A DNA stretch of 64,000 bases from contig NZ_CP019770.1 of NCBI RefSeq assembly GCF_004328665.1, positions 310,001 to 374,000 of the forward strand, given 5' to 3'. The DNA comes from Pseudoalteromonas sp. DL-6. Lineage in GTDB: Bacteria > Pseudomonadota > Gammaproteobacteria > Enterobacterales > Alteromonadaceae. Below are positions 7,390 through 18,184 of the stretch, piece after piece. The translations under genes and the position numbers were made by a program. Every line of letters begins with the position of its first letter. The stretch's first letter is position 1. The notes beneath the pieces were generated by a model. The model made no database searches, was not told where the DNA came from, and saw nothing but the letters and a program-made list of their open reading frames with translations.

Positions 7390-8739
7390 ATGAAAAGCCA
7401 ACACCAAGATCCAATTTATTCGCAAATTTCTCAAGTAAAAGACGCCGTTTCAGAAGTACTCGAACATGCTAAAAAGCTAGGCGCTACCGCTGCAGAAGCT
7501 GCTATGTCGAGCACTTCAGGACTATCGGTAAGCACGCGCATGGGCGAAGTAGAAACCATTGAGTTTAACCAAGACGGTGGTTTAGGCATTAGTGTGTATG
7601 TTGGTAATAACAAAGGCTCTGCTTCAACGGCTGATTTAAATCCAAAAACATTGCGCTCTGTGGTCGAAAAAGCCATAGATATTGCTAAATTCACCTCAGA
7701 TGATCCGTGTAATGGTATTGCTGATAAAGAATTGCTTGAGTTTTCGCCTAAAGATTTAGACTTATTTCACCCTTGGGATGTAAGCCCTGAGCAAGGAATC
7801 GACTTATGTCATGCTGCAGAGCAAGCCGCATTAAATGCGGATGAGCGAATTGTGAACTCTGATGGTGCTAGCTTTTCTTCGCACCAAGGGCTGCGCGTGT
7901 ATGGTAATAGTCATGGTTTAATCGCCGGTTATCCGCGTACACGTCATAGCATAAGCACTATGGTAATAGGCAAAGAGGGCGAGCATATGCAGCGCGACTC
8001 AGCCTATACGATTTCCCGCGATCAAGCAGGGCTAAAAGACGCTGCAAGTGTTGGGTTTGAAGCAGCGGCAGAAACACTAGCAAAACTAAACAGCCAAAAA
8101 CTAGGTACCATGAAAGTACCGGTTATTTTTAGAGCCGATATTGCTAACTCATTATTTGGTCATTTAGTATCAGCGATTGGTGGTGGCGCACTGTACCGTA
8201 AATCCAGCTTTTTACTGGACAGCTTAGGTACGCAAGTTTTTAGCAAAACCGTTAATATTTCAGAGCGCCCACACCTACTAAAAGGGTTAGCATCATCACC
8301 ATTTGATAGTGAAGGGGTTAAAACCTTCGACAGAGAAATAATACACGGTGGTGAGTTGCAAACGTATTTACTAGCGAGCTACGCAGCGCGTAAAATGAAT
8401 ATGACGCCAACAGGTCATGCCGGTGGTATCCACAACTGGTTAGTTGAACAAACCCATCAAGATTTAGCCGCACTATTAAAAACGATGGGCACAGGTTTAT
8501 TAGTCACTGAACTTATGGGGCAGGGTGTAAATACCGTGACCGGTGACTACTCTCGCGGTGCTGCGGGTTTTTGGGTTGAAAATGGTGAAATACAGTACCC
8601 AGTAAGTGAAATTACCATTGCTGGTAATTTAAAAGATATGTTTAAAGGTATTTCAGCCATTGGTGGCGATATAGAGCGACGTGGTGGTATTCAAACGGGC
8701 TCGGTACTGATTGAACAAATGCAAGTCGCGGGTGCTTAA
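7390..8739 (+). CDS. pmbA: Metalloprotease PmbA (TldE)
   Basis: The product, 449 aa from this start (E. coli 450 aa), belongs to the TldD/PmbA family. PmbA forms a heterodimer with TldD that proteolyses unfolded or leader peptides (microcin B17 maturation, CcdA turnover). Typical stretches are GLSVSTRMGEVETIEF near 50 and VTGDYSRGAAGFWVENGE near 390. The frame is open further upstream to 7351, but the ATG at 7390 has AGGACA upstream and matches family length. TldD itself is not in the window. The gene ends in a 32-bp palindrome. Confidence 0.93.
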   Translation: MKSQHQDPIYSQISQVKDAVSEVLEHAKKLGATAAEAAMSSTSGLSVSTRMGEVETIEFNQDGGLGISVYVGNNKGSASTADLNPKTLRSVVEKAIDIAKFTSDDPCNGIADKELLEFSPKDLDLFHPWDVSPEQGIDLCHAAEQAALNADERIVNSDGASFSSHQGLRVYGNSHGLIAGYPRTRHSISTMVIGKEGEHMQRDSAYTISRDQAGLKDAASVGFEAAAETLAKLNSQKLGTMKVPVIFRADIANSLFGHLVSAIGGGALYRKSSFLLDSLGTQVFSKTVNISERPHLLKGLASSPFDSEGVKTFDREIIHGGELQTYLLASYAARKMNMTPTGHAGGIHNWLVEQTHQDLAALLKTMGTGLLVTELMGQGVNTVTGDYSRGAAGFWVENGEIQYPVSEITIAGNLKDMFKGISAIGGDIERRGGIQTGSVLIEQMQVAGA

Positions 8740-8789
8740 TACCGAACTGCAATAGTACTTAATTTAGCGAATTGGTATAACCCCACTTT

Positions 8790-8829
8790 GTTTGCTTAAA
8801 TTAAGCTTAATTTAAGCAAACTTTCTTTT
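8790..8829 (+). terminator. Perfect 32-bp palindrome, likely pmbA terminator
   Basis: Arms GTTTGCTTAAATTAAG and CTTAATTTAAGCAAAC meet with no spacer (8790-8821) and are followed by TTTCTTTT. The stem is AT-rich for a terminator, and a role as a protein-binding site for the following dciA promoter is also possible. Confidence 0.55.
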
Positions 8830-8848
8830 GATGTTTTTAAGGTGTGAT

Positions 8849-9328
8849 ATGGCTAAAGATAGATATGCGCCAAAACCATTAACCGACATTATGGCCGGGC
8901 TGAATAACCGTTTAGCAGCCTATGCGGGGAAAAGCCAAGCACTGGATACACAGCAACAGTTGTTACGCGATTTCTTAGGCCCTAAGCTAGGCGATAAATG
9001 CCGAGTAAGTAATTATCGTGATGGTACGCTGATGATCGAGGCTGTTTCTGCTCCTATTGCACTTCGACTTAACTATTTAAAAATGGATATGCAGTCTCAT
9101 TTTAGAGCAGCTGGTATGGCAGAGCTTGGGCAAATAAAAATTACCGCCAATCCACAAGCAACTCAACGATTAAGCACCCGACCTAAAGCGGCTGATGGCA
9201 AACCAACGAACTCCCTTACAATGAGTGAACAAACGGCTGATTATTTAAATGCTATCGCCGATTCTGCGCCTCCGTCATTAAAAGAAAAGCTTCAGCGCTT
9301 GGCTTTACATGGTAAAAATAAACCTTAA
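8849..9328 (+). CDS. dciA: DciA family replicative helicase loader (DUF721)
   Basis: The 159-aa protein has an N-terminal KH-like DUF721 domain, with KCRVSNYRDGTLMIEAVSAP near residues 50-70 and LRLNYLKMDM next. DciA recruits the DnaB helicase at the origin in bacteria lacking DnaC. The poorly conserved C-terminal tail, here with Pro and Ser, is typical. I choose the ATG at 8849 with AAGGTG upstream; a longer frame begins at 8828. It lies close to secA, as in many gamma-proteobacteria, though an M13 peptidase gene has come between. Confidence 0.8.
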   Translation: MAKDRYAPKPLTDIMAGLNNRLAAYAGKSQALDTQQQLLRDFLGPKLGDKCRVSNYRDGTLMIEAVSAPIALRLNYLKMDMQSHFRAAGMAELGQIKITANPQATQRLSTRPKAADGKPTNSLTMSEQTADYLNAIADSAPPSLKEKLQRLALHGKNKP

Positions 9329-9460
9329 TTAAATACCATTTAACACCTTGCTCGGTTTGTTTTGCTGGCTTTAAAATACTTTGTTACATATTCGATTTTA
9401 TTGTTATTTAAATCAGGTTTATGATGCCTAGTTAGTACTTCCTAAATTAGGTTGTAGCTG

Positions 9461-9540
9461 ATGCGTATTTCATTAAGCAGATAATAGACTGCATCCTATT
9501 GTTGTTTTTTTGAGTTATCAAACCTTAATGAAATGCGTAT
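9461..9540 (+). repeat. 17-bp inverted repeat in the M13 peptidase leader
   Basis: ATGCGTATTTCATTAAG (9461-9477) can pair over its full length with CTTAATGAAATGCGTAT (9524-9540), counting two G-U pairs, with 46 nt between. The right arm ends 27 bp before the start codon. The perfect short dyad CCTAAATTAGG lies just upstream at 9441-9451. Confidence 0.6.
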
Positions 9541-9567
9541 TTATATTAATTAATATACGGAATCCTT

Positions 9568-11640
9568 ATGCAAAAAATAACCTTAACTGCCGCTAGTATT
9601 GCACTGGCGTTAGGTTTAGTTGGCTGCGGTGAAAAGCCACAACAAATGAAAGCAGAAGCAACAACAGTGACTGCACCAGTTGCAACTCCTGGTGCGCTAG
9701 GTGTTGATTTACAAAATATGGATGAAAGTGTTCGTGCACAGGATGATTTTTATTATCATGTTAATGGTCAATGGTTAGCAAAAACCGAAATTCCAGGTGA
9801 TAAGTCTAACTATGGATCCTTCTCTCAGTTATATGATGAATCACAAAAAGCAATGAAGACGGTACTTGAGCGCGCTGCGACTAATGCAGATGCAGAAGTG
9901 GGCAGCGATGAGTATAAGTTGGGGGCTTTTTATACCAGTTATATGGCCAAAAATGCGCGTGAAGAGCTTGGTATTACTCCGCTTAAAGAGTCATTGTCGG
10001 ACATTGATAAAGTGACTAATAAAGCTGACTTAGTGACGTTAATGGCGCAGTTACAAGTAAAAGGCGGGGACTTACCGTTTGGTTGGTATGTAAATAATGA
10101 TGCTAAAAACTCTAGTGAAAATGCTTTATATGCGTATCAAGCTGGCTTAGGGTTACCGGATCGCGATTATTACTTAAAAGATGATGAAAAATTCACAAAA
10201 ATTCGTGCTGCGTATCAAACTTATATTGGTGACATTTTAGCAAAGGCGGGTGTTACAAGCGCTGAAAATGCCGCTAATGCGATTATAGAGCTTGAGAAAA
10301 CTATTGCCCAAGCGCAGTGGAGTCGAGTACAAAGCCGCGATGCAACTAAGTCATATAATAAAATGACGGTAGCTGAAGCTAACGAGTTAATGGGTGAGTT
10401 TGATTTAAGCGCTTATTTTGAAGCGGTCGGTGTTGATGCTCAAGAGTTGATTGTGCGCCAACCAAGTTACTTTGAAGCGTTTGCAGGTATTTTCAAAAAT
10501 ACCGACTTAACTGTGTGGCAAAATTATTTAAAATTCCATTTTGTTAGTAATTACGCGCAGTTGCTTAATAAAGATTTAGTAGACTTGAAGTTTAATTTTT
10601 ATAGCACTACCTTGCGCGGTGTTGAAGAGCAAGCACCACTTTGGAAGCAAGCTGTTGATGCATCAAACAGTGTGCTGGGTGAAATTTTAGGCAAAGTGTA
10701 CGTTAAAGAAAACTTCCCACCAGAAGCCAAAGCGCGTATGGAAGAGTTAGTTGATAACGTAATCAAAGGTTATTCAGTGGCAATTGAAAACCTTGAATGG
10801 ATGAGCCCTGAAACAAAAGTGGCGGCACAAGAAAAGCTTAATAAGTTTACCCCTAAAATTGGTTATCCAGATAAATGGAAAGATTACTCAGATTTAGCGA
10901 TTAACCCTGATGAACTTGTCGGCAACTATATTCGATACAGTGAATGGGCTTATGCAGATATGATTGCTAAATTAGGTAAGCCAGTTGATCGATCTGAGTG
11001 GCATATGACGCCACAAACAGTAAATGCTTACTACAACCCAGTGAATAACGAAATAGTATTCCCTGCGGCGATTTTGCAGCCTCCTTTCTTTAATTTAGAA
11101 GCGGATGATGCGGTTAACTATGGTGCTATTGGTGCAGTTATTGGCCATGAGTTAGGCCATGGCTTTGATGACCAAGGTGCAAAATACGACGGTGATGGCA
11201 ATTTACGTAATTGGTGGAGCGAGTCAGACCTTAAGCAGTTTGAACAGCGAAGTGCTGCCTTAGTTGCGCAGTATAATCAGTATAAACCGTTTGAAGATGC
11301 CAGCGTTAATGGTGAGCTGACACTGGGTGAAAATATTGGTGATTTAGGTGGCTTAACCGTCGCTTATAAAGCATATCAGTTATCGCTGGGTGATTCGAAA
11401 GCGCCAATTATTGAAGGCTATACGGGCGATCAACGCTTCTTTATGGGCTGGTCGCAAATTTGGCGTCGTAAATACCGTGATGAAGCATTGCGTAATCGTT
11501 TAATGACCGATTCACATTCACCGAGTCATTATCGCGTGATTGGTATTTTGTCGAACATGCCAGAATTTTACCAAGCGTTTGATGTGAAAGAGGGCGATAA
11601 AATGTATATCAAGCCTGAAGATCGCGTAAAAATTTGGTAA
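9568..11640 (+). CDS. M13 family metallopeptidase, lipoprotein
   Basis: The 690-aa zinc peptidase is of the neprilysin/PepO family. The signal peptide ends in the lipobox LVGC (Cys at about 20), so the enzyme is lipid-anchored, probably at the outer membrane facing the periplasm. The N-terminal domain (about 50-430) contains DDFYYHVNGQWL. The catalytic domain has the zinc site HELGH near 527-531, the downstream third ligand in ENIGDLGG, and NAYYNP for substrate binding. Such proteins cut small peptides. The gene stands alone between dciA and a bidirectional terminator, with a long structured leader. Confidence 0.93.
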   Translation: MQKITLTAASIALALGLVGCGEKPQQMKAEATTVTAPVATPGALGVDLQNMDESVRAQDDFYYHVNGQWLAKTEIPGDKSNYGSFSQLYDESQKAMKTVLERAATNADAEVGSDEYKLGAFYTSYMAKNAREELGITPLKESLSDIDKVTNKADLVTLMAQLQVKGGDLPFGWYVNNDAKNSSENALYAYQAGLGLPDRDYYLKDDEKFTKIRAAYQTYIGDILAKAGVTSAENAANAIIELEKTIAQAQWSRVQSRDATKSYNKMTVAEANELMGEFDLSAYFEAVGVDAQELIVRQPSYFEAFAGIFKNTDLTVWQNYLKFHFVSNYAQLLNKDLVDLKFNFYSTTLRGVEEQAPLWKQAVDASNSVLGEILGKVYVKENFPPEAKARMEELVDNVIKGYSVAIENLEWMSPETKVAAQEKLNKFTPKIGYPDKWKDYSDLAINPDELVGNYIRYSEWAYADMIAKLGKPVDRSEWHMTPQTVNAYYNPVNNEIVFPAAILQPPFFNLEADDAVNYGAIGAVIGHELGHGFDDQGAKYDGDGNLRNWWSESDLKQFEQRSAALVAQYNQYKPFEDASVNGELTLGENIGDLGGLTVAYKAYQLSLGDSKAPIIEGYTGDQRFFMGWSQIWRRKYRDEALRNRLMTDSHSPSHYRVIGILSNMPEFYQAFDVKEGDKMYIKPEDRVKIW

Positions 11641-11680
11641 TTTGAGCTGAAATTAGCTTAGAGCCATTAATCGCAAAATT

Positions 11681-11714
11681 AAAAGCCAGTGAGCATCATG
11701 CTCACTGGCTTTTT
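11681..11714. terminator. Bidirectional terminator between M13 peptidase gene and mutT
   Basis: A perfect 15-bp stem with a 3-nt loop (TCA) is flanked by A on the left and T on the right, placed between two converging genes. Confidence 0.9.
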
Positions 11715-11725
11715 AGTTACTTTTA

Positions 11726-12124
11726 CTAGCTATATTTCGTTTTTATGGCGCTGATTATCTCAACATTAGCAGCAGGAAAATCATAGTTATCAAGTTCGTC
11801 AATGCCTACCCATTCGCTTGGTTGCCCTTCTGCGCCATGGGCTTGGCCATTAAAGTTACTCACCACGTGTACATTAAGTCGTACGCATTTATCGCCATAG
11901 TCATGCTCAATGGTGATAAGCTCGCTTGAACTATGAATAGTTAACCCTACTTCTTCCAGAAGCTCACGTTTTAGGGCTTGAAACACGGTTTCTCCGGCTT
12001 CAACTTTGCCACCAGGAAATTCCCATAATCCACCTTGATGTTGCTTATCTGCTCGTTTACAAATAAACAATGCGTTATTTTTTTTAATAACACCGACTGC
12101 GACATTGATGATTACCTTAGTCAT
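11726..12124 (-). CDS. mutT: 8-oxo-dGTP diphosphatase MutT
   Basis: The 132-aa Nudix hydrolase removes oxidised dGTP from the nucleotide pool. The Nudix box GX5EX7REUXEEXGU is complete (GGKVEAGE ... RELLEEVGL, about residues 37-60), preceded by GLWEFP. The ATG at 12124 has GGGAGA upstream. The frame stays open further upstream to 12181, but that stretch would include the secA terminator hairpin, so I reject the longer form. It follows secA on the same strand, as in E. coli (secA-mutT). Confidence 0.93.
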   Translation of the reverse strand: MTKVIINVAVGVIKKNNALFICKRADKQHQGGLWEFPGGKVEAGETVFQALKRELLEEVGLTIHSSSELITIEHDYGDKCVRLNVHVVSNFNGQAHGAEGQPSEWVGIDELDNYDFPAANVEIISAIKTKYS

Positions 12125-12148
12125 TACTTCTCCCTTTAATAGCATAAA

Positions 12149-12173
12149 AAAAGCGACGCAAGCGTCGCTTTTT
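12149..12173 (-). terminator. Terminator between secA and mutT
   Basis: GCGACG-CAAG-CGTCGC has A before it and T after it on both strands, directly behind the secA stop. It may attenuate rather than fully block read-through into mutT. Confidence 0.8.
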
Positions 12174-12188
12174 ATTTTCAAAGTTGTG

Positions 12189-14897
12189 TTATTTTAATTT
12201 GCCACAACATTGCTTGTATTTTTGACCTGAGCCACACGGACATGGATCGTTACGGCCAACTTTTGGCTCGCTACGCGCCATAACCTGAGCGCTTTGTGGT
12301 GCTTCACCACCTACGTGCTCTGCTTGTTCATGTTGATATTCGCGAGGGGCATTTTCACTTTTACGGTGTTGCTCTTCTACTTTTTCAACATCTTCTTCAG
12401 CCCGAACTTGCACTTTACTTAAAATACCGACCACATCGACTTTTAAGTTTTCTAGCATTTCAGAGAACAATTCAAACGACTCACGTTTGTATTCTTGCTT
12501 AGGATTCTTTTGTGCATAACCACGTAAGTGAATACCTTGGCGTAAGTGATCCATTGCAGCAAGGTGATCTTTCCAATGTTGGTCAAGACTTTGAAGCATA
12601 ATTGCTTTTTCAAACTGACGCAGTACAGAGTCGCCGACCATTTCCTCTTTTTGCTTGTAGGCTTGTTCAACCGCTTCTTCAATACGCTCACGAAGTTTTT
12701 CTTCGTATAGCTTATTGTCATCAGCTAACCACTGAGTAATTGGTAACTCAATTAAGAAATCTTGCTTTAAACGTTCTTCAAGCCCTGGTATATCCCACAT
12801 CTCAGCTAAGCTTTGTGGGGCAATGTATTGATCAATTACACCAGCGAGCACATCACCACGGATAGCAGTAATCGTTTCTGAAATATCACCCTCTTCCAGC
12901 AATTCATTACGTTGAGAGTAAACAACACGACGTTGGTCGTTTGCTACATCATCGTACTCAAGTAGCTGTTTACGCACATCAAAGTTACGTGCTTCTACTT
13001 TACGCTGAGCGTTTTCGATTGCGCGGTTAACCCATGGGTGTTCAATCGCTTCGCCACGTTGCATACCTAGTTTACGCATCATGTTAGTCATGCGCTCACC
13101 AGCAAAAATACGCATCAGCGCATCATCCATCGATAGGTAGAAACGGCTTGAACCAGCATCACCTTGACGGCCAGAACGACCACGTAATTGGTTATCAATA
13201 CGACGTGACTCATGGCGCTCTGTACCAATAATATGTAAACCGCCGGCATCAATTACTGCGTCATGGCGAATCTTCCATGCCGCCTTAATTTCAGCAATTT
13301 GATCGGCCGTTGGGTTTTCAAGCTTTTCAACTTCGCTGTTCCAGTTACCACCCAGTACGATATCGGTACCACGACCGGCCATGTTAGTGGCAATGGTAAC
13401 AGTCCCTGGTAAGCCCGCATCAGAAACAATGTCAGCTTCTTGTGCGTGGAATTTAGCGTTCAGTACATTGTGCTTAATTTTTTCTTTACGTAAAAACTGC
13501 GATAAGTACTCAGAGCTTTCAATTGAGATAGTACCAACAAGTACCGGCTGACCACGTTCTTGACAGTCTTTAATATCTGCTAGAATGGCTTCGTACTTCT
13601 CTTCTTGTGTTAAGTACACTAAATCAGCACGATCATCACGGATCATTGGTTTATTGGTTGGCATAACCACAGTGTCTAAACCGTAGATAGACTGAAACTC
13701 AAATGCTTCCGTATCGGCTGTGCCTGTCATACCTGCTAGCGTTTCGTACAAGCGGAAGTAATTTTGGAACGTAATAGAGGCTAACGTTTGGTTCTCGTTT
13801 TGAATTTTCACACCTTCTTTTGCTTCTACAGCTTGGTGTAAACCTTCTGACCAACGACGTCCTTCCATAGAACGACCCGTGTGCTCGTCGATGATGATAA
13901 CTTCGTTTTCTTTAATAACGTAGTCAACATCTTTTTGATAAAGCTTGTGCGCACGAAGGGCTGCATAAACGTGACTAAGTAGCGTGATGCTCGCTGCTGA
14001 ATACAGTGAATCACCTTCTTCAATTAGGCCGCGCTCTGTAAGTAGCTCTTCAACTTTTATTTGCCCACGCTCAGTTAGGTGAACTTGCTTAGATTTTTCA
14101 TCGATAGTGAAATCGCCATCACCTTCAATCCCTTCCTCATCTTCTTTTTCTTGTAGTTCAAGTAAAGGAACAATGGTATTTATTTCAGTGTAAAGCTCTG
14201 AGCTGTCTTCAGCTGGGCCTGAAATAATAAGCGGCGTTCGCGCTTCATCAATTAGGATTGAATCCACTTCATCCACTACGGCATAGAATAATGGGCGTTG
14301 TACGCGTTCATCAATGCTAAATGCCATGTTGTCACGTAGGTAGTCAAAACCAAATTCGTTGTTGGTACCGTATGTGATGTCGGCTTCATAAGCTTGTTTT
14401 TTCTGTTGTGGCATCATGCCCGGAACATTACAACCAACGGTTAAGCCTAAAAACTCAAATAGTGGACGGTTGGTTTCAGCATCACGCTTAGCCAAGTAGT
14501 CATTTACGGTAATGACATGAACGCCTTTACCTGTTAAGCCATTTAAATATGCTGGAAGTGTCGCGGTTAGGGTTTTACCTTCACCAGTACGCATTTCTGC
14601 AATACGGCCTTGTTGTAAAACCATACCACCTAATAATTGCACGTCGAAGTGACGCATACCGTTTACACGCTTTGACGCCTCACGTACCACCGCAAATGCT
14701 TCTGGTAGAATATCGCTTAGGCTTTGTCCGTTATCGTAACGTTCTCTAAACTCAGCTGTTTTAGCTTTTAAATCTTCATCTGAAAGCGCTTCTAGTTGCG
14801 TTTCAAGTGCATTGATCAGTGCGACCGTCTTTCTTAGGTTTTTAATAGTGCGGTCATTGCGACTACCAAAAATCTTGGTAAATAAATTAGATATCAT
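12189..14897 (-). CDS. secA: Preprotein translocase ATPase SecA
   Basis: The 902-aa motor drives proteins through SecYEG. Walker A is MRTGEGKT near residues 102-109, Walker B is [17 protein letters not shown] near 207-223, and motif VI is RGRSGRQGD. The C-terminal zinc motif [13 protein letters not shown], which binds SecB and ribosomes, is intact. Length equals E. coli SecA (901). No SecM-like arrest peptide is evident upstream. The ATG is weakly supported by AACGG, and mutT follows. Confidence 0.97.
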   Translation of the reverse strand: MISNLFTKIFGSRNDRTIKNLRKTVALINALETQLEALSDEDLKAKTAEFRERYDNGQSLSDILPEAFAVVREASKRVNGMRHFDVQLLGGMVLQQGRIAEMRTGEGKTLTATLPAYLNGLTGKGVHVITVNDYLAKRDAETNRPLFEFLGLTVGCNVPGMMPQQKKQAYEADITYGTNNEFGFDYLRDNMAFSIDERVQRPLFYAVVDEVDSILIDEARTPLIISGPAEDSSELYTEINTIVPLLELQEKEDEEGIEGDGDFTIDEKSKQVHLTERGQIKVEELLTERGLIEEGDSLYSAASITLLSHVYAALRAHKLYQKDVDYVIKENEVIIIDEHTGRSMEGRRWSEGLHQAVEAKEGVKIQNENQTLASITFQNYFRLYETLAGMTGTADTEAFEFQSIYGLDTVVMPTNKPMIRDDRADLVYLTQEEKYEAILADIKDCQERGQPVLVGTISIESSEYLSQFLRKEKIKHNVLNAKFHAQEADIVSDAGLPGTVTIATNMAGRGTDIVLGGNWNSEVEKLENPTADQIAEIKAAWKIRHDAVIDAGGLHIIGTERHESRRIDNQLRGRSGRQGDAGSSRFYLSMDDALMRIFAGERMTNMMRKLGMQRGEAIEHPWVNRAIENAQRKVEARNFDVRKQLLEYDDVANDQRRVVYSQRNELLEEGDISETITAIRGDVLAGVIDQYIAPQSLAEMWDIPGLEERLKQDFLIELPITQWLADDNKLYEEKLRERIEEAVEQAYKQKEEMVGDSVLRQFEKAIMLQSLDQHWKDHLAAMDHLRQGIHLRGYAQKNPKQEYKRESFELFSEMLENLKVDVVGILSKVQVRAEEDVEKVEEQHRKSENAPREYQHEQAEHVGGEAPQSAQVMARSEPKVGRNDPCPCGSGQKYKQCCGKLK

Positions 14898-15272
14898 GAT
14901 AAAACCGTTACAATGTGTTTTTTTGCTAGCCGTGCATCGGCTAACCCATTTTTTACAATTGATAATTAATGTATTCTTTGAATTAACCTTTAGGACACAT
15001 TAATTAGCAATTTTGTATTAAGCTGCTTTAAAAGCACTGTTTATTACCTGCGCTACTATACCAGACTCTGCTAAACATCAAACTACCTCAAGAAAAAGAT
15101 CTTCATTTAAAACAGAAAAATTAGATCGTGCTCATAAAAATAGTGTTCTATTGCTAAATTTGATTAAAACTGCAGATAAACAGACCCTAAGGATATGGTG
15201 CTGAATAAATTAAAAACAAGGGTAAAACGCTTAAATTTCACCCTTAAATTCTTTGTTTACAGGCATCGATTT
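14898..15272. other. 375-bp interval between secA and a chemoreceptor gene
   Basis: It contains a 6-bp hairpin TAGCCG-TGCAT-CGGCTA (14929-14945 region) in the secA leader and a weak stem AAGGGT/ACCCTT (about 15218-15246) that may end the chemoreceptor transcript. No reading frame with a ribosome binding site is seen, and no SecM-like gene. Confidence 0.5.
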
Positions 15273-17300
15273 TTAAAGCTTAAATTGAGCAACTGTTTTA
15301 TTGAGCGCCCCAGCTAAGTCACTTAAATCATGTGCTTCATCGGCTAGAGTGTGTGCATGGTGAGCGGTGCTATTAACTAAGTTATTAATAGCAGTAAGGC
15401 TCGTGTTAATATCTTCTGCAACCACTGTTTGTTGCTCGGTAGAGGTGGCAATTTGATGGCTTTGATCTTGCACTTTAGTGACCGACTGTTTGATGCTTTG
15501 TAATGAGCCCAGTACTTCCTTGGTTTGAGTAACAGAGCTTTGCGCTTGATCTTGCCCTTGCTGCATCATAACGGCAGCTTTTTGCGCAATTTGTTGTAAA
15601 CGAGAAATCATATTACGAATATCGTCGGTTGACTCTTGAGTACGACTTGCAAGTGAGCGTACTTCATCAGCTACTACAGCAAAGCCTCGCCCATGCTCAC
15701 CTGCACGAGCCGCTTCAATGGCAGCATTAAGGGCTAAAAGGTTAGTTTGCTCAGCAATAGAATTGATGACATCAATGAGTGCACCAATATTGGTACTTTC
15801 TTGTTCTAGACCTGTAACAACCTTAGATGCTTCCCCTATATGAAGTGCCAATGCGCTCATTACATCTTGTGCCTGCGTTGAACGCTCGGTACCTTGTGTA
15901 GTTATTATTTGTACTTCTTCGGCAGCGGTATTGGTATATTGTGCATTGCGAGAAATTTCAAGCACGGTACTGGCCATTTCGGTTACTGCGGCGCTGACAC
16001 TATCTACTTGTTGTTTCTCTTGTTGAATTTCCGAGTTGGTTTTCCTAGAGACTATTTTTAATTGATTGGCAGCCTCATTGAGTTGCTCTGCTTGGGTAGC
16101 GGTTTGACGCATCATCAAGCGTAATTTATCAATAAAGGTATTCATGTGATTGGCTAATTGACCGACTTCATCACGGCTATTGATATCAATTTTTTGGGTT
16201 AAATCGCCATCACCTGAGGCTATATCGCGCATAATATGCGTTAGCTTTACAATTGGTTTAGAGATCAGCTGCGTTGCCCAAATGATCATAACAATCACAA
16301 TAAACAACATAATAACTACTGTGGTGACGGTGCTTTTAACGGCATCGTTTACTGGGGCCTCAATTAAGCTTGTTGGAATTAATAGCCCAACATACCAATC
16401 TAAGAAGGGTTGCTCCAATTGTAGGCGACTATAAACAACATAGTATTGTTCTCCTTTAAAAGTAACCGTGTGACTACCTTGTAGGTTTTTTTGCATCTGT
16501 TGATTAAGTGTCTCAAAGCCAGAAGTGTTTTCAAACTGTTGCTCTAGCCCATCTAAACCTTGCTTTTTCTTAGTGCCGTCATCAGTAATTGACAAGTCGT
16601 GTTTGGTTGCTTTCGAAAGGTGAACCACTTTTTGGTTGCTGTCTAATAAGAAGCCGTAGCCTTGATTATTAAAGCGAATGCTTTCTACCATGGCATTAAT
16701 TTTATTTAACTGCAGGTCTACGCCACCAATACCAATTAGTTTTTTTTGCTCATTATAAACAGGTTGCTGTACTACGGCTGAGGCATCGCCTGTTGTTAAA
16801 TCAACTGAAATAGGGCCTACGTATAGTTTGTTTAGTTGCATGGCTTCTTGCCACCAACCACGCTTATATGCGTAATAAGGTTGGCCGTTATAATCCGACG
16901 TGCGTTCGTTTTCTTTAAAGTATTCGCCTGTAATTGCTGAGGCAAAAAATGCTGAGAGAATATTTTCATCATGGGCGCTAATGCGCACAAAGTCTTGATT
17001 TATTTCACTGTAACCGGGAGCGTTTGCCACAGGTTGATCACGTTGTTCCCATGCCTCGAAAAAATTAACTAAGTGTGGGTTATTTACAAAAGTAGATACC
17101 ACTTTTCCGTACCTAGCAAAGTAACCTTGCATTGATAACTGCTCACTTTGCAGGTAACTTTGTGCTTCGCGTTCAATATTAACGCGTGATAGGTCGGCGA
17201 TATGTTTGATAAAAAATGTGGAGGCGAGAATCAGCAGCACGGTAATCGTACCACCAATTAGTAATAATATTTTTTTTCGTAAAGAGAGATTATTCAGCAT
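15273..17300 (-). CDS. Methyl-accepting chemotaxis protein with dCache-like sensor
   Basis: The 675-aa transmembrane receptor has TM1 at about residues 10-30. A periplasmic region of about 300 residues has a Cache fold signature ([38 protein letters not shown]). TM2 follows near 325-345 ([15 protein letters not shown]), then a HAMP domain and the cytoplasmic signalling domain with the hairpin tip [19 protein letters not shown]. The ATG at 17300 ([10 protein letters not shown]) fits the family; the frame is open upstream to 17486 but that stretch is not receptor-like. Ligand unknown. It is divergent from the epimerase-like gene. Confidence 0.92.
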   Translation of the reverse strand: MLNNLSLRKKILLLIGGTITVLLILASTFFIKHIADLSRVNIEREAQSYLQSEQLSMQGYFARYGKVVSTFVNNPHLVNFFEAWEQRDQPVANAPGYSEINQDFVRISAHDENILSAFFASAITGEYFKENERTSDYNGQPYYAYKRGWWQEAMQLNKLYVGPISVDLTTGDASAVVQQPVYNEQKKLIGIGGVDLQLNKINAMVESIRFNNQGYGFLLDSNQKVVHLSKATKHDLSITDDGTKKKQGLDGLEQQFENTSGFETLNQQMQKNLQGSHTVTFKGEQYYVVYSRLQLEQPFLDWYVGLLIPTSLIEAPVNDAVKSTVTTVVIMLFIVIVMIIWATQLISKPIVKLTHIMRDIASGDGDLTQKIDINSRDEVGQLANHMNTFIDKLRLMMRQTATQAEQLNEAANQLKIVSRKTNSEIQQEKQQVDSVSAAVTEMASTVLEISRNAQYTNTAAEEVQIITTQGTERSTQAQDVMSALALHIGEASKVVTGLEQESTNIGALIDVINSIAEQTNLLALNAAIEAARAGEHGRGFAVVADEVRSLASRTQESTDDIRNMISRLQQIAQKAAVMMQQGQDQAQSSVTQTKEVLGSLQSIKQSVTKVQDQSHQIATSTEQQTVVAEDINTSLTAINNLVNSTAHHAHTLADEAHDLSDLAGALNKTVAQFKL

Positions 17301-17413
17301 AAGTGTACGTATTGTTATTATTTTTAGTATCGTATATCTAATCATATTTTGTTTTTTATCGCTATAAAACGCGTTAATAAGTGTGATTATGCTTTTAATA
17401 AAGGGTAAATAAA

Positions 17414-18184
17414 GTGCAAACCAACAAAGATAACTTAGTAGTTCTTGGCGCAGGTTGGCTTGGCCAAGCCTTATGTATTGATGCACAAAAACAAGGTTGG
17501 CAAGTGCAAGGGACTCATCGTAGTGACACCCATCAATTTGATTTTGAGCGTCAGTTTGTTTTACAAAACGGCGAGCTGCAGCACCAAGTGGATTTACAAA
17601 ATGCGTATTGGGTGTGTGCTATACCGCCGCGCAGTCGTGACAGCGAAAGTGATTATGCACAGGTGCTGGAACAGGGATTAAAGCTGGCAACTAAGCTTAA
17701 TTGTAAAGGTTTTTTATTGTGCTCATCGACTGGGGTGTATGATCAAGAGCCCGGAGTTTATAGTGAAAGTAGCGATATATCAGGCACTAACGAGCGACAA
17801 ATAAAGCTCTATGATGCAGAAGAGCAAGTGCTAGAGCAGCAAGGTAAAGTGCTTAGGTTAGCCGGGTTGTTGGGGCCAAATCGAGAGCCAGGTCGGTTTG
17901 TGGCAGGTAAAGAGCTCAAAACCTCTAGTCAGCAAGTGGTGAACATGGTGCATCAACAAGATGTGATCAATGCCATTTATGCGGTACTTAACAATTGGTC
18001 ACAAGGGCAAAGTATTTATAATGTAGTTAACCCTGCGCACCCGAGCAAAGCAGATTATTATGCACAAAAGTGTGAGCTGTATGGCACACAAATGCCAAGC
18101 TTTAGTAGTGATGAAGTCGCTGAGCGCAAAGTTATTGGCTCAGCGATAGAAGCGCTGGGTTTTAGTTATCAGTATGGTATTTAA
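17414..18184 (+). CDS. NAD(P)-binding epimerase-like protein (YeeZ type)
   Basis: The 256-aa extended-SDR-like protein has the N-terminal nucleotide-binding loop [10 protein letters not shown] near residues 11-20, a central [12 protein letters not shown] with Ser-Thr and Tyr in the place of the catalytic residues, and [15 protein letters not shown]. Proteins of this YeeZ-like group have no firmly established substrate. The start is GTG at 17414, preceded by AGGGTAAATAA. Its stop overlaps the end of hutH on the other strand by four bases. Confidence 0.78.
   Translation: MQTNKDNLVVLGAGWLGQALCIDAQKQGWQVQGTHRSDTHQFDFERQFVLQNGELQHQVDLQNAYWVCAIPPRSRDSESDYAQVLEQGLKLATKLNCKGFLLCSSTGVYDQEPGVYSESSDISGTNERQIKLYDAEEQVLEQQGKVLRLAGLLGPNREPGRFVAGKELKTSSQQVVNMVHQQDVINAIYAVLNNWSQGQSIYNVVNPAHPSKADYYAQKCELYGTQMPSFSSDEVAERKVIGSAIEALGFSYQYGI

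Noticed and set aside
14898..15003. Possible SecM-like arrest peptide upstream of secA
   Set aside because: The minus-strand frames there are only a few codons long (for example MCPKG then stop), with no signal-peptide-like or arrest-like sequence.
17301..17486. 62-residue N-terminal extension of the chemoreceptor
   Set aside because: It would overlap the divergent gene's start and put an extra segment before the normal [10 protein letters not shown] beginning.
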